DNA of 64,000 bases from AP-15 sp963787425 (GTDB lineage Bacteria; Pseudomonadota; Alphaproteobacteria; ATCC43930; CGMCC-115725). This document shows, one piece after another, positions 53,054 through 63,955 of this stretch. The notes beneath the pieces were generated by a model. It worked only from the letters and a program-made list of their open reading frames with translations, did no database searches and was not told where the DNA came from. Where the stretch lies: NCBI GenBank assembly GCA_963787425.1, contig CAWBCV010000013.1:248001-312000 (forward strand), in the 5' to 3' direction. The translations under genes were made by a program, and so were the position numbers. Each line of letters begins with the position of its first letter. Positions within the stretch are counted from its first letter, which is position 1.

Positions 53054-55636
53054 GTGGCCAGATCCCTAGCCGTGTCGCGATACAATTTCCGCGAAAGCGA
53101 AGCAAAATGGCAGCGCATTTGGCGCGAGCAGCGGCTGTTTGAGGTCGCGGGCGAGCCGGGGCGGCCGAAATATTATGTTCTTGAAATGTTCCCCTACCCG
53201 TCCGGCAAACTTCATGTCGGCCATGTGCGCAACTACACGATGGGCGACCTCGTCGCTCGCTACCGGCGGGCACAAGGGTTCAACGTTCTTCATCCGATGG
53301 GATGGGACGCGTTCGGCTTGCCCGCGGAAAACGCGGCCATGGCCGAAAACATCCATCCGGCGATTTGGACTCGCGAGAACATCAGGACGATGCGGGCCCA
53401 GCTCGAACGCATGGGGTTCGGTTACGACTGGTCGCGCGAGATCGCGACCTGCCACCCGGATTTTTACCGCCACGAGCAAAAGATTTTCCTCGACTTCCTC
53501 GCGGCCGGTCTCGCCTATCGCAAGGAATCCTGGGTCAATTGGGATCCGATCGAGAACACGGTGCTCGCCAACGAGCAGGTAATCGACGGGCGCGGCTGGC
53601 GATCCGGGGCGATCGTCGAAAAGCGGCTCTTGGCGCAATGGTCTCTGCGCATCACCGCCTTTACCGAGGACCTACTCGACGCCATCGGGGACCTCGAGCG
53701 CTGGCCGGAGCGCGTGCGGCTGATGCAGGAGAATTGGATCGGCCGCTCGGAAGGGGCGCGCGTCTTCTTCGCAATCGCCGGGAGGAACGAGCGCATCGAG
53801 GCCTTCACGACCCGGCAGGACACGCTTTTTGGCGCCACGTTCTTGGCACTCTCGCCAAACCATCCGCTGGCGTTGCGCCTCGCCGAACACGACCCGGGTC
53901 TCGCCGCGTTCATCGCCGAATGCAATCGCATGGGCACCAGCGAAGCGGTGATCGAGACCGCCGAGAAGCGGGGCTACTCGACCGGTTTGGAGGCGGTGCA
54001 TCCCTTCGATGAGAAGTCGGCATGTTCCCGTCTATGTCGCCAATTTCGTGCTGATGGAATACGGCACGGGTGCCATCTTCGGCTGCCCGGCGCATGATCA
54101 GCGCGACCTCGAATTCGCCCGCAAATATCGGCTGCCGGTGATCCCGGTCGTTCTGCCGCCAGACGAGGATCCTGCGACCTTCACAATCGGCGATACTGCC
54201 TATGCCGACGAAGGGGTGTTGATTAACTCCGCTTTCCTCGACGGCCTGTCGGTATCGGATGCAAAGCGTGCCGCCGGCGAGCGGCTCGAAAAGCTCGGGC
54301 TTGGCGAACGGACGACGATCTACCGGCTGCGAGACTGGGGGGTTTCGCGCCAGCGCTACTGGGGCTGCCCGATCCCGGTGATCTATTGCAGCGCATGCGG
54401 GATCGTCCCGGTGCCCGAGAAGGATCTGCCCGTCACATTGCCGCAGGATGTCAGCTTCGAGGTTTCAGGCAATCCGCTCGATCACCATCCGACCTGGAAA
54501 CACGTCCTGTGTCCACGCTGCGGCGGACTCGCGCGACGCGAGACCGACACGTTGGACACGTTCTTCGAATTCATCCTGGTATTTCCTGAGATTCTGTTCG
54601 GCGCGCGCCCCGGTCGCATTCGAAAGGGACGCAGTCGATTACTGGATGCCGGTAGATCAATACATCGGCGGCATCGAGCACGCGGTTCTCCACCTGCTCT
54701 ACTCGCGTTTCTTCACCCGCGCCTTGAAGCAATGCGGTTACCTCGATCTCGAGGAACCTTTTGCCGGGTTGTTCACGCAAGGCATGGTCTGCCACGAGAC
54801 CTATCGTGACGAGAGCGGAGAATGGCTATTTCCCGAAGAGGTTGAGGTCGGCGAGGACGGTCGCCTCCTCGACTTAGCCGGCCGACCGGTCATCGCGGGC
54901 CGGCACGAAAAGATGAGCAAGTCCAAAAAGAACGTCGTCGGTCTCGACACGATCGTCGATACCTATGGCGCCGACACGGCGCGCCTCTATTTGCTCTCCG
55001 ACAGCCCGCCGGAGCGCGACCTCGAATGGACCGAGACCGGGATCGAAGGAATCTGGCGCTACGTCAACCGGCTGTGGCGGATGGTCGGCGAACCCCAGGT
55101 TCAGCTGGCGGTGCCCGGATCCCCGATGTCCTCCGCATTGCCGCCGGCTCTGGACGCGGTGCGCCGGTCGACCCATAAGACGATCGCTGCAGTAACCGAC
55201 GATCTGGACAAATTCCGCTTCAATCGCGCCGTCGCGCGGATCCGCGAGCTGACCAACACCCTCGAAGAGCTCCAGTCGTCCGAGCCCGGTGCAGCCGAGG
55301 TGCTTCGCGAGGGCCTGGAGAGCTCTCACCCGGCTGCTCGGACCGATGATGCCCCATCTCGCCGAGGAGATGTGGCAGACGCTCGGCGGCGAAGGCCTGC
55401 TCGCCGATCAGCCCTGGCCCGTCGCCGATCCGCAGCTGACGCGCGACGAGCAGATAACGATCGCTGTCCAGGTCAACGGCAAGCTGCGCGGCACGCTCGA
55501 AATCCCGCGGGATGTCGACAATCTTGTCGTCGAGGAGGCCGCGTTGGCTTTGCCGCAGGTGCTGCGCTGGCTCGAAGGCCGGCCGCCGCGCAAGGTCATC
55601 GTCGTCCCTAACCGCATCGTCAATATCGTCGCGTGA
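53054..55636 (+). CDS. leuS: Leucyl-tRNA synthetase with three frameshifts
   Basis: Charges tRNA-Leu. Class I signature: HIGH as PYPSGKLHVGH near residue 45 and KMSKS in HEKMSKSKKNV near residue 619. CP1 editing region (YVANFVLMEYGTGAIFGCPAHDQRD) and C-terminal anticodon-binding domain are recognisable. The gene is spread over three frame changes of +1 each: near 54010 (after LEAVHPFDEK), near 54567 (between DTFFE and SSWYFLRF) and near 55320 (before ALTRLLGPMMPHL). Total length is divisible by three, giving about 859 residues, the normal size. GTG start at 53054 (VARSLAVSRYNF). An essential gene cannot really be broken, so these are almost certainly sequence errors. Confidence 0.92.
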
Positions 55637-56173
55637 GGGGCATCATGCGGCGCCGCGTGCTGCTCACGCTCGCTCTCGGCCCGCCGCTGGCGCTCTCGGG
55701 GTGCGGCTGGGCCCCGCTCTATGCCGAAGCCGAAGCCGGTCCTGCGAGCGAGGAGTTGCGCGCGATCTATGTCGAGCCAATCCTCGAACGCATCGGCCAG
55801 CGGCTCCAGATTGCATTGCGCAACTCGCTCAATCCGACCGGCGAGCCCACCCCCCAGCGCTACCGGTTGCGGACTACGCTTGCCACTTATCTGACCAATC
55901 TCGGCATCGAGTTCGCAAGGTTTGGCGTCGCTCGGTAAGTTCGACGTTTACGCGACCTACACGCTGATCGACAACAAGAGCCATCAGACCCTGCTGGTCA
56001 ATACAGTGCACGTCGCAAATTCCTTCGATCTCAATCCGAACCAGTACTCAACGGTGGTTGGCGAAGACGATGCCGCGGTTCGCAGCGCGGCCGAACTCAA
56101 CCAGGAGATCGTGACCCGGCTGGCCCTGTTCATGGAGCGCCGGCTCGCCGAGCAGCCCCCGGCACCGAGCTGA
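55633..56173 (+). CDS. lptE: LPS-assembly lipoprotein LptE-like, frameshifted
   Basis: Outer-membrane lipoprotein partnering LptD in lipopolysaccharide insertion. Signal with lipobox LALSGCGW, followed by PLYA as usual. Frame 1 ends just after LGIEFARFGVAR; frame 2 resumes at ASLGKFDVYATYTLIDNKSHQ and continues FDLNPNQYSTVVGEDDAAVRSA, so one extra base lies near 55910. GTG overlaps the leuS stop (GTGA); an ATG at 55645 is an alternative. The leuS-lptE-holA order is conserved. Confidence 0.85.
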
Positions 56174-56180
56174 GAGGGTC

Positions 56181-57209
56181 GTGAGGCTAGCTCCGTCGCG
56201 GATTACCGCGTTCCTGCAGCGGCCCGATCCCGAGATTCGCGCCGTGCTGCTGTATGGCCCGGACGAGGGTTTGGTTCGCGAGCGCGCCGACGCCGTGGCG
56301 CATTCGGTCTGTCCCGACCTCAAAGATCCGTTCCGCGTCGCCGATCTGACGGCGGCTGTGCTCGCCGCCGATCCCGCGCGGCTCGCCGACGAAGCCGCCC
56401 AGCTGAGCCTTACAGGGGGCCGGCGTGTGGTGCGCGTGCGCGGCGCCGGCGATGCGCTCGCAAAGCTCTTTGCGGGTCTTCTGGAGAGCACGCCCGGTGA
56501 GGCCCTGGTCGTCGTCGAGGCGGGCGAACTGCCGTCCCGTTCGGCACTCCGCCGAGCCTTCGAAGCGGCGCTGCCGGCCGTCGCGATAGGCTGCTATCCC
56601 GATACGCCGCGCGAGCTGGCAGCGGTGATCCGCGAGACCCTGACGGCAAATCGGGTGACCGCGAGCCGCGATGCCGGCCAGTTCCTGGTCGAGCGCCTCG
56701 GGGGCGATCGTCTGCTGACGCGCTCGGAACTCGAAAAACTTGCGCTCTATGCCGGCGAGGGCGGCAGGGTCGAGCTCGAGGACGCCCGGCTCTTGGTCAG
56801 CGACACTGCGGCGCTCGAGCTGGACGATGCAGTAATGGCAGCAGCCGAAGGCGATCCCGTGCGGGTCGAACGCGTGCTCGGCCGCGTCTTCCAACAGGGG
56901 GAATCACCGGTTTCGATAATCCGCGCATTGCTGCGCCACCTGCACCGGCTGCATGTGCTGACGGCCCGTCTCGCGGGCGGCGCAAACATCGACGAGGTGT
57001 TGCGCACGGCGCGCCCGCCAATCTTCTTCAAGCAGGAAGACAGCTTCCGGCGTCAGATCGGCCTGTGGACCGAGGCACGACTGCGCCCGCAACTCGACCG
57101 CATTGCCAAAGCCGAACTCAACATGAAGACGACAGGTCTTCCCGCCGAGACGATCTGCCGCGAGGCAATGCTGGCGGTGGTGCTGGCCGCTCGGGAGCGG
57201 CGCCGTTGA
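56181..57209 (+). CDS. holA: DNA polymerase III delta subunit
   Basis: Clamp-loader wrench subunit that opens the beta clamp. 342 residues. N-terminus RLAPSRITAFLQRPDPEIRAVLLYGPDEGLVRERADA-type fold, quoted here as ITAFLQRPDPEIRAVLLYG; no functional P-loop, as expected for delta. C-terminal collar includes FRRQIGLWTEARL. GTG start directly follows lptE. Convergent with parB. Confidence 0.9.
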   Translation: MRLAPSRITAFLQRPDPEIRAVLLYGPDEGLVRERADAVAHSVCPDLKDPFRVADLTAAVLAADPARLADEAAQLSLTGGRRVVRVRGAGDALAKLFAGLLESTPGEALVVVEAGELPSRSALRRAFEAALPAVAIGCYPDTPRELAAVIRETLTANRVTASRDAGQFLVERLGGDRLLTRSELEKLALYAGEGGRVELEDARLLVSDTAALELDDAVMAAAEGDPVRVERVLGRVFQQGESPVSIIRALLRHLHRLHVLTARLAGGANIDEVLRTARPPIFFKQEDSFRRQIGLWTEARLRPQLDRIAKAELNMKTTGLPAETICREAMLAVVLAARERRR

Positions 57210-57243
57210 GCGCAAGCCCCCTTCCTGACTGAGGCTCGCGCCT

Positions 57244-58097
57244 TCAGCGGGCGCGCAGAAGGCTCAGCACCCGGTCGAGCTGGTCGAGGCTCGCATAGTG
57301 TAGCGTCAGTGCGCCGCCGCGCTTTTTCGGTTCGAGAGTGACCCGCAGGCCGAGGGCGGCACCGAGCTCGCGCTCGAGCGCCAGCGTGTCGGCGGCGCGC
57401 AGGCGCGGCTTTGGGAATGGCACGATAGAGCGATGCTGAACGAGCCGCTCGGTGGCGCGCACATTGAGCCCGCGGCGCACGACTTCCGCGGCGAGCGCGG
57501 CCGGGTCTGCCGCGGCAAGCAGCGCGCGGGCATGCCCGGCCGACAATTCGCCGTCGTCGAGACTGCGGCGGACGGATGCCGGCAGCGAGAGCAGGCGCAG
57601 GGTATTGGCCACGTGGCTGCGGCTTTTGCCGACGGCTTCGGCGAGACCCGCCTGGGTGCGGCCAAACTCCTCCATCAGCCGGCGGTAGGCCTCGGCCTCC
57701 TCGAGCGCCGACAGATCCTCGCGCTGCAAATTCTCGACCAACGCGATTTCCAGCGCGTCCGAATCCGTGAGCGGGCGGATGATGACCGGAACTTCGTGCA
57801 TGCCGACGCGCTGCGCGGCGCGCCACCGCCGCTCGCCGGCAATCAGCTCGAACGCGGCGTCCTCACCGCCCACCGGGCGGACCAGCAAGGGCTGGATGAT
57901 GCCCTTTTCGCGGATCGACTGGGCCAGCGCGTCGAGCTCGGCCTCGCCAAAGCGCCGCCGCGGCTGGAACGCCCCGGGACGGATCAGCTCGATCGGCACG
58001 CGCCGTTGCGACGCCGGATCCGCAGACGAACCGCCCTCGGTCTCGCCGAACAGGGTTGCAAGGCCACGGCCGAGTTGACGCCGTCTCGCCCGCTCGC

Positions 58098-58101
<4 letters not shown>
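57244..58101 (-). CDS. parB: Chromosome-partitioning protein ParB
   Basis: CTP-dependent parS-binding clamp. 285 residues. Start at RRRQLGRGLATLFG (ATG 58101), which is the conserved N-terminal tail that stimulates ParA; it overlaps the parA stop (ATGA). The CTP-binding box appears as GERRWRAAQ (GxxRxxA), and the helix-turn-helix as GKSRSHVANTLRLLSLP. Two parS sites are within 3.5 kb. Confidence 0.95.
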
Positions 58102-58905
<804 letters not shown>

Positions 58906-58925
<20 letters not shown>

Positions 58926-59535
58926 GGGCAACCTGTTGCAAACGAAGAACGACCCCCCGCCGGTCGGACAGGCTCTGTTCGACCGACACATTCATTGTCC
59001 AGGCTTTGCGGGCCAGGGTCAATTCCTCGTTGAACCGCTCGCCTTTGGGAAACAGGCAGAGGGTATCTGGCGCGAGAAATGGCGCGGCCAAATCGAGCAG
59101 CCTGTCGAGCGGCGCACAGGCGCGCGCGGTCACGACATCGACGGCATGGGGCGGCACCGCCTGGATGCGGCACGGGCGAATCGCGACCGCCGCCCCGGTG
59201 ACGCGCGCCGCCTCGCGCAGAAACGCAGCCTTTCGCGAATCCGCCTCGACCAACTCGACATCGCGGACACCGAGAATTGCGAGCACGAGCCCCGGCAACC
59301 CAGCGCCGCTGCCGAGGTCGATCAGGCTACTTGCCGATGGTCGGAAGGAACCGATGAAGTTGCGCCGAATCGAGGATGTGGCGCCGCCACAGATCGGCGA
59401 GCGTATCGCGGCCGACGAGGTTGATGCGCGCCGACCACCGGGTCAGCAGCTCGGCATAGGCCTCGAGCCGCGCAGTGTTTCACGTGAAACAGGGACGAGC
59501 TCGGCAAACCCTTCCGGCCCGAGCCGCGAGGTCAC
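58906..59535 (-). CDS. rsmG: 16S rRNA m7G527 methyltransferase RsmG (GidB), frameshifted
   Basis: Methylates G527 in 16S rRNA. GTG start at 59535 overlaps mnmG stop (GTGA). N-terminal VTSRLGPEGFAELVPVSRETL is followed, after one missing base near 59473, by RLEAYAELLTRWSARINLVG; after another indel near 59325 comes LIDLGSGAGLPGLVLAILG (motif I). The rest, VELVEADSRKAAFLREAARV and VTARACAPLDRLLDL, is canonical. The coding sequence contains a consensus parS site (59476-59491), encoding part of VSRET. Confidence 0.9.
59476..59491. promoter_or_regulatory. parS site 1 (consensus)
   Basis: TGTTTCACGTGAAACA matches the 16-bp ParB-binding consensus at every position. It lies inside rsmG, about 1.4 kb from the parB start. 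Confidence 0.95.
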
Positions 59536-61470
59536 GCCGCCTCAGACCCGCCACCTGCCATTCCCTCCCCCGCTTGCGGGGGAGGGTTAGGGTGGGGACC
59601 GCCATCGCCGCCGCGACGCTTCACGTGCTTCAGCAATGCGACCAGCGCCGCGGGCGTGACGCCGGAAATGCGGGCGGCGGCACCCAGGGTAGCGGGGCGC
59701 GCCATGCCGAGCTTGTCGCTGATTTCGCGCGACAGGCTGCCGACCGCGGAATAGTCGAGGTCGGCGGGAAGCAACAGCGCCTCGTCGCGCCGGAACGCGG
59801 CGATGTCCCGTTCCTGGCGTTCGAGATAGCCGGCATAGCGGGCGTCGATCTCCAGCTGCTCGGCGATCTCCGGCGCCAACGAGCCGATCTCGGGCCAAAC
59901 CGCGGCGAGGCGTGCCAGGTCGACGCCGGGATAGGCCAGCAGCTCCGCGGCGGTGCGGGTAACGCCGTCCTCGTTAACCGGGATCCCGTAGCGCTTCAGT
60001 GCCGGCGGCGTCATGCGCAGCCCGGCGAGCCGGCGGCGGGCGTCATCGAGCTCCGTCATCTTCACGGTAAAGCGCCGCTCGCGTTCTCGGCCGACCGAGC
60101 CCAGACGGATGCCGATCGGCGTCAGGCGCTGATCGGCATTGTCGGCCCGCAGGCTGAGCCGGTACTCGGCCCGCGAGGTGAACATCCGGTAGGGCTCGCT
60201 GGCGCCGCGCGTGACGAGGTCGTCGATCAGCACGCCGATATAGGCGTCGGCGCGGTCGAGCACGAGCGGCTCCGTGCCGCCCGCCGCGAGCGCCGCGTTG
60301 AGCCCCGCGACGAGACCCTGCGCCGCCGCCTCCTCATAGCCGGTCGTGCCGTTGATCTGGCCTGCGAGATAGAGCCCGGGAACCCGCCGCGTCTCGAGGC
60401 TCGGATAAAGCTCGCGCGGATCGACGAAATCATACTCGATCGCATAGCCGGGGCGCCGCATCACCGCCCGTTCGAGGCCGGGAATCGTCCGCAGCATCGC
60501 CTCCTGCGCCTCGCGCGGCAATGAGGTCGAGATGCCGTTCGGGTAGATCGTGTCGTCGTCGAGCCCCTCGGGCTCGAGAAAGATCTGGTGCCGCTCGCGC
60601 TCGGCAAAGCGCACGACCTTGTCCTCGATCGACGGGCAATAACGCGGGCCGATGCTGGTGATCTGCCCCGAATACATCGGCGAGCGGTCAAGGTTGGCGC
60701 GGATGACGGCATGCGTCGCCATGGTCGTTGCGGTGATGTGGCAGACGACCTGCGGCGTCGTGATATGCCCGGTCATGAACGAGAATGGCGGCGGCGGATC
60801 GTCGCCGGGCTGAACATCGAGCCCGGCCCAGTCGATCGTGCCGCCGTCGAGCCGCGGCGGCGTGCCGGTCTTGAGCCGCCCGAGCGCAAAGCCGTGGCGG
60901 GCGAGCGTTTGCGACAGGCCGAGCGACGGCTTTTCGCCGACGCGGCCCGCCGGGATTTTTTCGTGGCCGATATGGATCAGGCCGTTGAGAAAGGTGCCGG
61001 TGGTCAATACGACTCGACCCGCCGCAACGCGCCTGCCATCAGCGAGAACGAGCCCGCGGACATGCCCGCCGGCATCGAGCAGCAGATCCTCGGCCGCCCC
61101 CTCGATAATGTCGAGATCAGGCGTCTCGGCCAGCAATTCGGCGACCGCGCGGCGATAGAGCTTGCGGTCGGCTTGGGCGCGCGGGCCGCGCACCGCCGCG
61201 CCCTTGCTGCGGTTGAGGATGCGGAACTGGATCCCGGCGCGGTCGATCGCCCGGCCCATGATGCCGTCGAGCGCGTCGATCTCGCGCACCAGATGCCCCT
61301 TGCCGAGCCCGCCGATCGCCGGATTGCACGACATCTCGCCGATCGTCGCCCGCTTGTGCGTCAGCAGCAAGCGTGCGCGCCCCGACCCGAGCCGCGGCCG
61401 CGGCCGCCTCACACCCGGCATGCCCCCCGCCAACCACGACGACGTCATAAGACGCGAAAGCCTGGTTCAT
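59532..61470 (-). CDS. mnmG: tRNA uridine 5-carboxymethylaminomethyl modification enzyme MnmG (GidA), one frameshift
   Basis: FAD-dependent enzyme that modifies the wobble uridine with MnmE. FAD motif VVVGGGHAGCEAA near the N-terminus; then after one extra base near 61380 the protein continues LLLTHKRATIGEMSCNPAIGGLGKG. Later motifs, GLYLAGQINGTTGYEEAA and ADNADQRLTPIG, are canonical. The total length leaves a remainder of one base, as expected for a single insertion. ATG at 61470. The last 20-odd residues include a repeat-derived PHPNPPPQAGEG. Usually follows mnmE, which is not adjacent here; an unrelated island intervenes. Confidence 0.93.
59559..59598. repeat. CCCCCGCTTGCGGGGGAGGG repeat element, copy 2
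   Basis: Same element as at 24805-24845, with GGGTTAGGGTGGGG tail. It is translated as PHPNPPPQAGEG in the C-terminus of MnmG (minus strand), so the gene absorbed an element insertion. Confidence 0.8.
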
Positions 61471-61507
61471 GGCCGGGGAATGTATGGACCGGGGCATAAC
61501 GTGTCGA

Positions 61508-61523
61508 GGTTTCACGTGAAACA
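61508..61523. promoter_or_regulatory. parS site 2 (one mismatch)
   Basis: GGTTTCACGTGAAACA, 15 of 16 consensus positions. It lies about 40 bases upstream of the mnmG start, at the border between the housekeeping block and the accessory segment. Confidence 0.88.
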
Positions 61524-62502
61524 CTAAATCGAAACCCGCTCAACATTCTGTCCCCTGGTGTCAAGCTTCCATCGGGGCGGAAACGACAGAACTGGAAGCT
61601 CACGACCGTTGTGTTTGTACACTTGCTTAATATGCCGCCAATTCGCGAGGCCCCGGATCTCAGGATGTGCGATCCGCGAGTACTTGGAGATCTCGCAAAA
61701 CAGATTTTGACAGTCGATCGGCTGTAACTGCCTTCCGAACAACCCGTTGAAGGCAAGGCCGCGCTGTTTGAATTCAGTTTCCTGCCGATCGGTTACCCAC
61801 CGGATCACGTCTTCCGGGGAGCGCCTGCTCGTCGTACTGAAGCATTTGGATATACCATCGAGGGCGCCGGGTCCGGCAACCACAAAGTCAGCTTCTTCGA
61901 AATCCAGCAGCGTCGAATAGTTAAGGTCCATCGGTATATTGGAAAGCGAGAAAACGGCCGAGGCCGGGATACGCTAGGATCCGTAGATACACCGCCTTGA
62001 GATCAGGCTCATGTCGCAACCTGTCCGGGAGCCCGTCGGCCATCATCCGGGCGATCAGTGCAAGATGATTCGAGTGCTTATGTGCTCGACCCATGGGCGG
62101 GGCGGGCATGATATAGGCAGGCGAATAGATATGCTGACCGCCTGCTCGCAGGCGGGAGAAGCTGCGATCAACGGCCTCAAGGTCGACCGTCCGCCAAGAC
62201 AACGGCCCATGCGCATACTCCAGTGCCTCCCATGTTTCGATCTTATTGAAGATCTTGAAAAGGATAGTACGAAAGAAAATTTCACAGGGCTCTTGCGAGC
62301 GGTCGGCGCGATACTGAATATTACGAATGAGATACTGACTGACGCGGTCGGTAACGCGGAATACATTCGTGAACCGGTAAGCTCGCAATATAGGATCGCT
62401 CGTCCACGGACCGACCGGGTTGAGGCGACGGCGATAAAACATGGCCAGGCGTTCAACCGCAAATCGCCAATAGGTTTCGTAAGCAACAGTCGTGGCGATC
62501 AC
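61524..62502 (-). CDS. HMUDK_hel/aGPT-pyrophosphorylase-like DNA-base modification protein, frameshifted
   Basis: About 325 residues in two frames joined near 61925 (one extra base; length remainder agrees). The N-terminal part shows the family pattern YETYWRFAVERLAMFYRRRL, DPILRAYRFTNVFRVTDRVS, QYLIRNIQY and FFRTILFKIFNKIETWEAL; the second part has LNYSTLLDFEEADFVVAGPGALDGISKCF, quoted as DFVVAGPGALDGISKCF, with a GPG turn as in HhH-type base-acting folds. This helical domain (Pfam HMUDK_hel) occurs in phage thymine-hypermodification systems with 5-hmdU DNA kinases and in bacterial accessory regions. No kinase domain is present here. GTG start at 62502. Lower GC than flanking genes. Function not established; DNA base modification or anti-phage action is inferred. 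Confidence 0.65.
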
Positions 62503-62751
62503 GCCGCACCACGGAAATCGTCATTAGGGGTTCTCAGCTGGATTGGAACCTCCTGCGCAAAAATTTCCGAGTGGCAAGAAGGATAAGTGAAGCAGAGACG
62601 CAGGCGAGCGATCGAAGAACACCGGCCCGAAAGAGCGGAAATGATAAGGTAGCGATGTCACAGTGGCGGAATGACGCCCATGCCGCGACGGACCCATTAA
62701 GTACCCTGGCGCAAATAGGATCAGATTCGGTGGTTGAATTATGAACTTAAT
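62503..62751. other. Gap between the HMUDK_hel-like and dCTP-deaminase-like genes
   Basis: No gene recognised. A stretch without strong coding on either strand; it probably holds the promoter of the HMUDK_hel-like gene and the end region of the dCTP-deaminase-like gene. Confidence 0.4.
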
Positions 62752-63447
62752 CTAAAGATGCTGACGTAGAAAATAAGCTACAACGCCCGTCGCAATAGTC
62801 CCTACGAATGTCAACCCCGCGTAGATTACCCGCTGAGTTTTTTCGACATCGTGAATACGATTATTCAACTTCTCGTCTTCCTCTCGCCTTCTCTGTCCTT
62901 CTTCCGTCAACCTCTTGTCGAGCACATGGATAGAATTAACACCTCCTGTCAAGTTGTTTATTGTTATTGCCGGAATTTGCCTCAAGCCCGGGATAGTCTT
63001 CTGCTTTTCTGATGGAGCGTCGAGCTCGGTATACCAAATCAAGAAGAGCGGCAGCCCCCGATGCAGGTGCACCGGAGCCGGGCCGGCATTGTAGACGGCA
63101 AAGATCAGAGGACCGTCCCAACCAGGATCCGCGTGAAAGCCAGATACGTTTACCAACCCTTTATTCTTGAATGTGGTCTTCATCGATATAAAGGCCATTG
63201 TGTCCGGCGGCACCCGGACCACCTCTTCCGTCATAAGGAACGCAAACTGCCCTGGCGGAATTAAAAAACCTTGATTGTTCCGCAAGCGTTGCTTGCTCTG
63301 CGTGTGGGCCTGCTCAAGCTCTGGCGTTATATATATTTCCGTTCCCACCCGGAGGGTGATTGCGTTGCAATCGATCATGCTTGGATCTGGTGGATTGATG
63401 AGCTGTCCGATCCGTTTCTCTAGCGTTTGACTACTCCAGAACGACAT
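62752..63447 (-). CDS. Membrane-anchored dCTP deaminase/dUTPase-fold protein lacking catalytic residues
   Basis: 231 residues. Residues 1-165 follow the trimeric dCTP-deaminase fold (IPPGQFAFLMTEEVVRVPPD, GLVNVSGFHADPGWDG, LIFAVYNAGPAPVHL). Compared with the E. coli enzyme, RSSLAR becomes KTTFKN and the catalytic glutamate in LEFYN becomes alanine in FAVYN, so deamination is not expected. The C-terminus has a charged coiled-coil segment (KRLTEEGQRRREEDEKLNNR) and one membrane helix (YAGLTFVGTIATGVVAYFL) before the end, predicting a membrane-tethered nucleotide-binding module. Start ATG at 63447 with GAGAG upstream. Confidence 0.75.
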   Translation of the reverse strand: MSFWSSQTLEKRIGQLINPPDPSMIDCNAITLRVGTEIYITPELEQAHTQSKQRLRNNQGFLIPPGQFAFLMTEEVVRVPPDTMAFISMKTTFKNKGLVNVSGFHADPGWDGPLIFAVYNAGPAPVHLHRGLPLFLIWYTELDAPSEKQKTIPGLRQIPAITINNLTGGVNSIHVLDKRLTEEGQRRREEDEKLNNRIHDVEKTQRVIYAGLTFVGTIATGVVAYFLRQHL

Positions 63448-63640
63448 TGCTCTCGCACTCTCCCAATGTCCAAGGCCTCTTCGTTTCTTTCCGCAGTGAC
63501 AGGATACAACGGAAACTGGCTGCACACAATCTGAAACGCTGGCTTACGAGTAGTGGCGCGCTCACCGAAGAACCGCTATTGCTCCACAAACAAATCTATT
63601 GGCCCCTTTGGTGCAACGCTGAGATAAACGAACTCCGAGC

Positions 63641-63955
63641 TCAAATCTCTCTTCGTCTTTCGCGAACTGCGAATTCAAGATCAAAATTATTCGCACACGC
63701 AGCAATGAGCGCGATTTGGCATAAGCTCAACACCGCTTTCTGCAACTGATCTCTAAAGGGAAACGCCTCCAAATGGTCTATCTTTTCGCAAGCGGCCGCC
63801 ATTTTCGCAGCGTGAATCGCGTGGGCCGACATCAACCATATATCATCTAACTTAGCCGAATGGTATAGTTGGCCAGCGAGATGAAGACCTAGATCCCGAA
63901 GCGTAGCCGCGACCCCGAGATGAGGAGCCACATGCTCAGAAAGATCGAAATTCAA
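63641..63955 (-). CDS. Small helical protein of unknown function
   Basis: 104 residues, mostly amphipathic and hydrophobic helices (LRDLGLHLAGQLYHSAKLDD, FRDQLQKAVLSLCQIALIAA). No recognisable domain. Encoded upstream of the dCTP-deaminase-like gene on the same strand with about 190 bases between them; possibly same system. GC content is low compared with the rest of the window. Confidence 0.45.
   Translation of the reverse strand: MNFDLSEHVAPHLGVAATLRDLGLHLAGQLYHSAKLDDIWLMSAHAIHAAKMAAACEKIDHLEAFPFRDQLQKAVLSLCQIALIAACANNFDLEFAVRERRREI

Noticed and set aside
53054..55636. leuS as a pseudogene
   Set aside because: Three +1 shifts with intact protein on each side in an essential gene are best explained by sequence error.
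59475..60524. Long plus-strand ORF across rsmG/mnmG
   Set aside because: Antisense shadow of mnmG, with no motif; the minus-strand coding signal is unambiguous.
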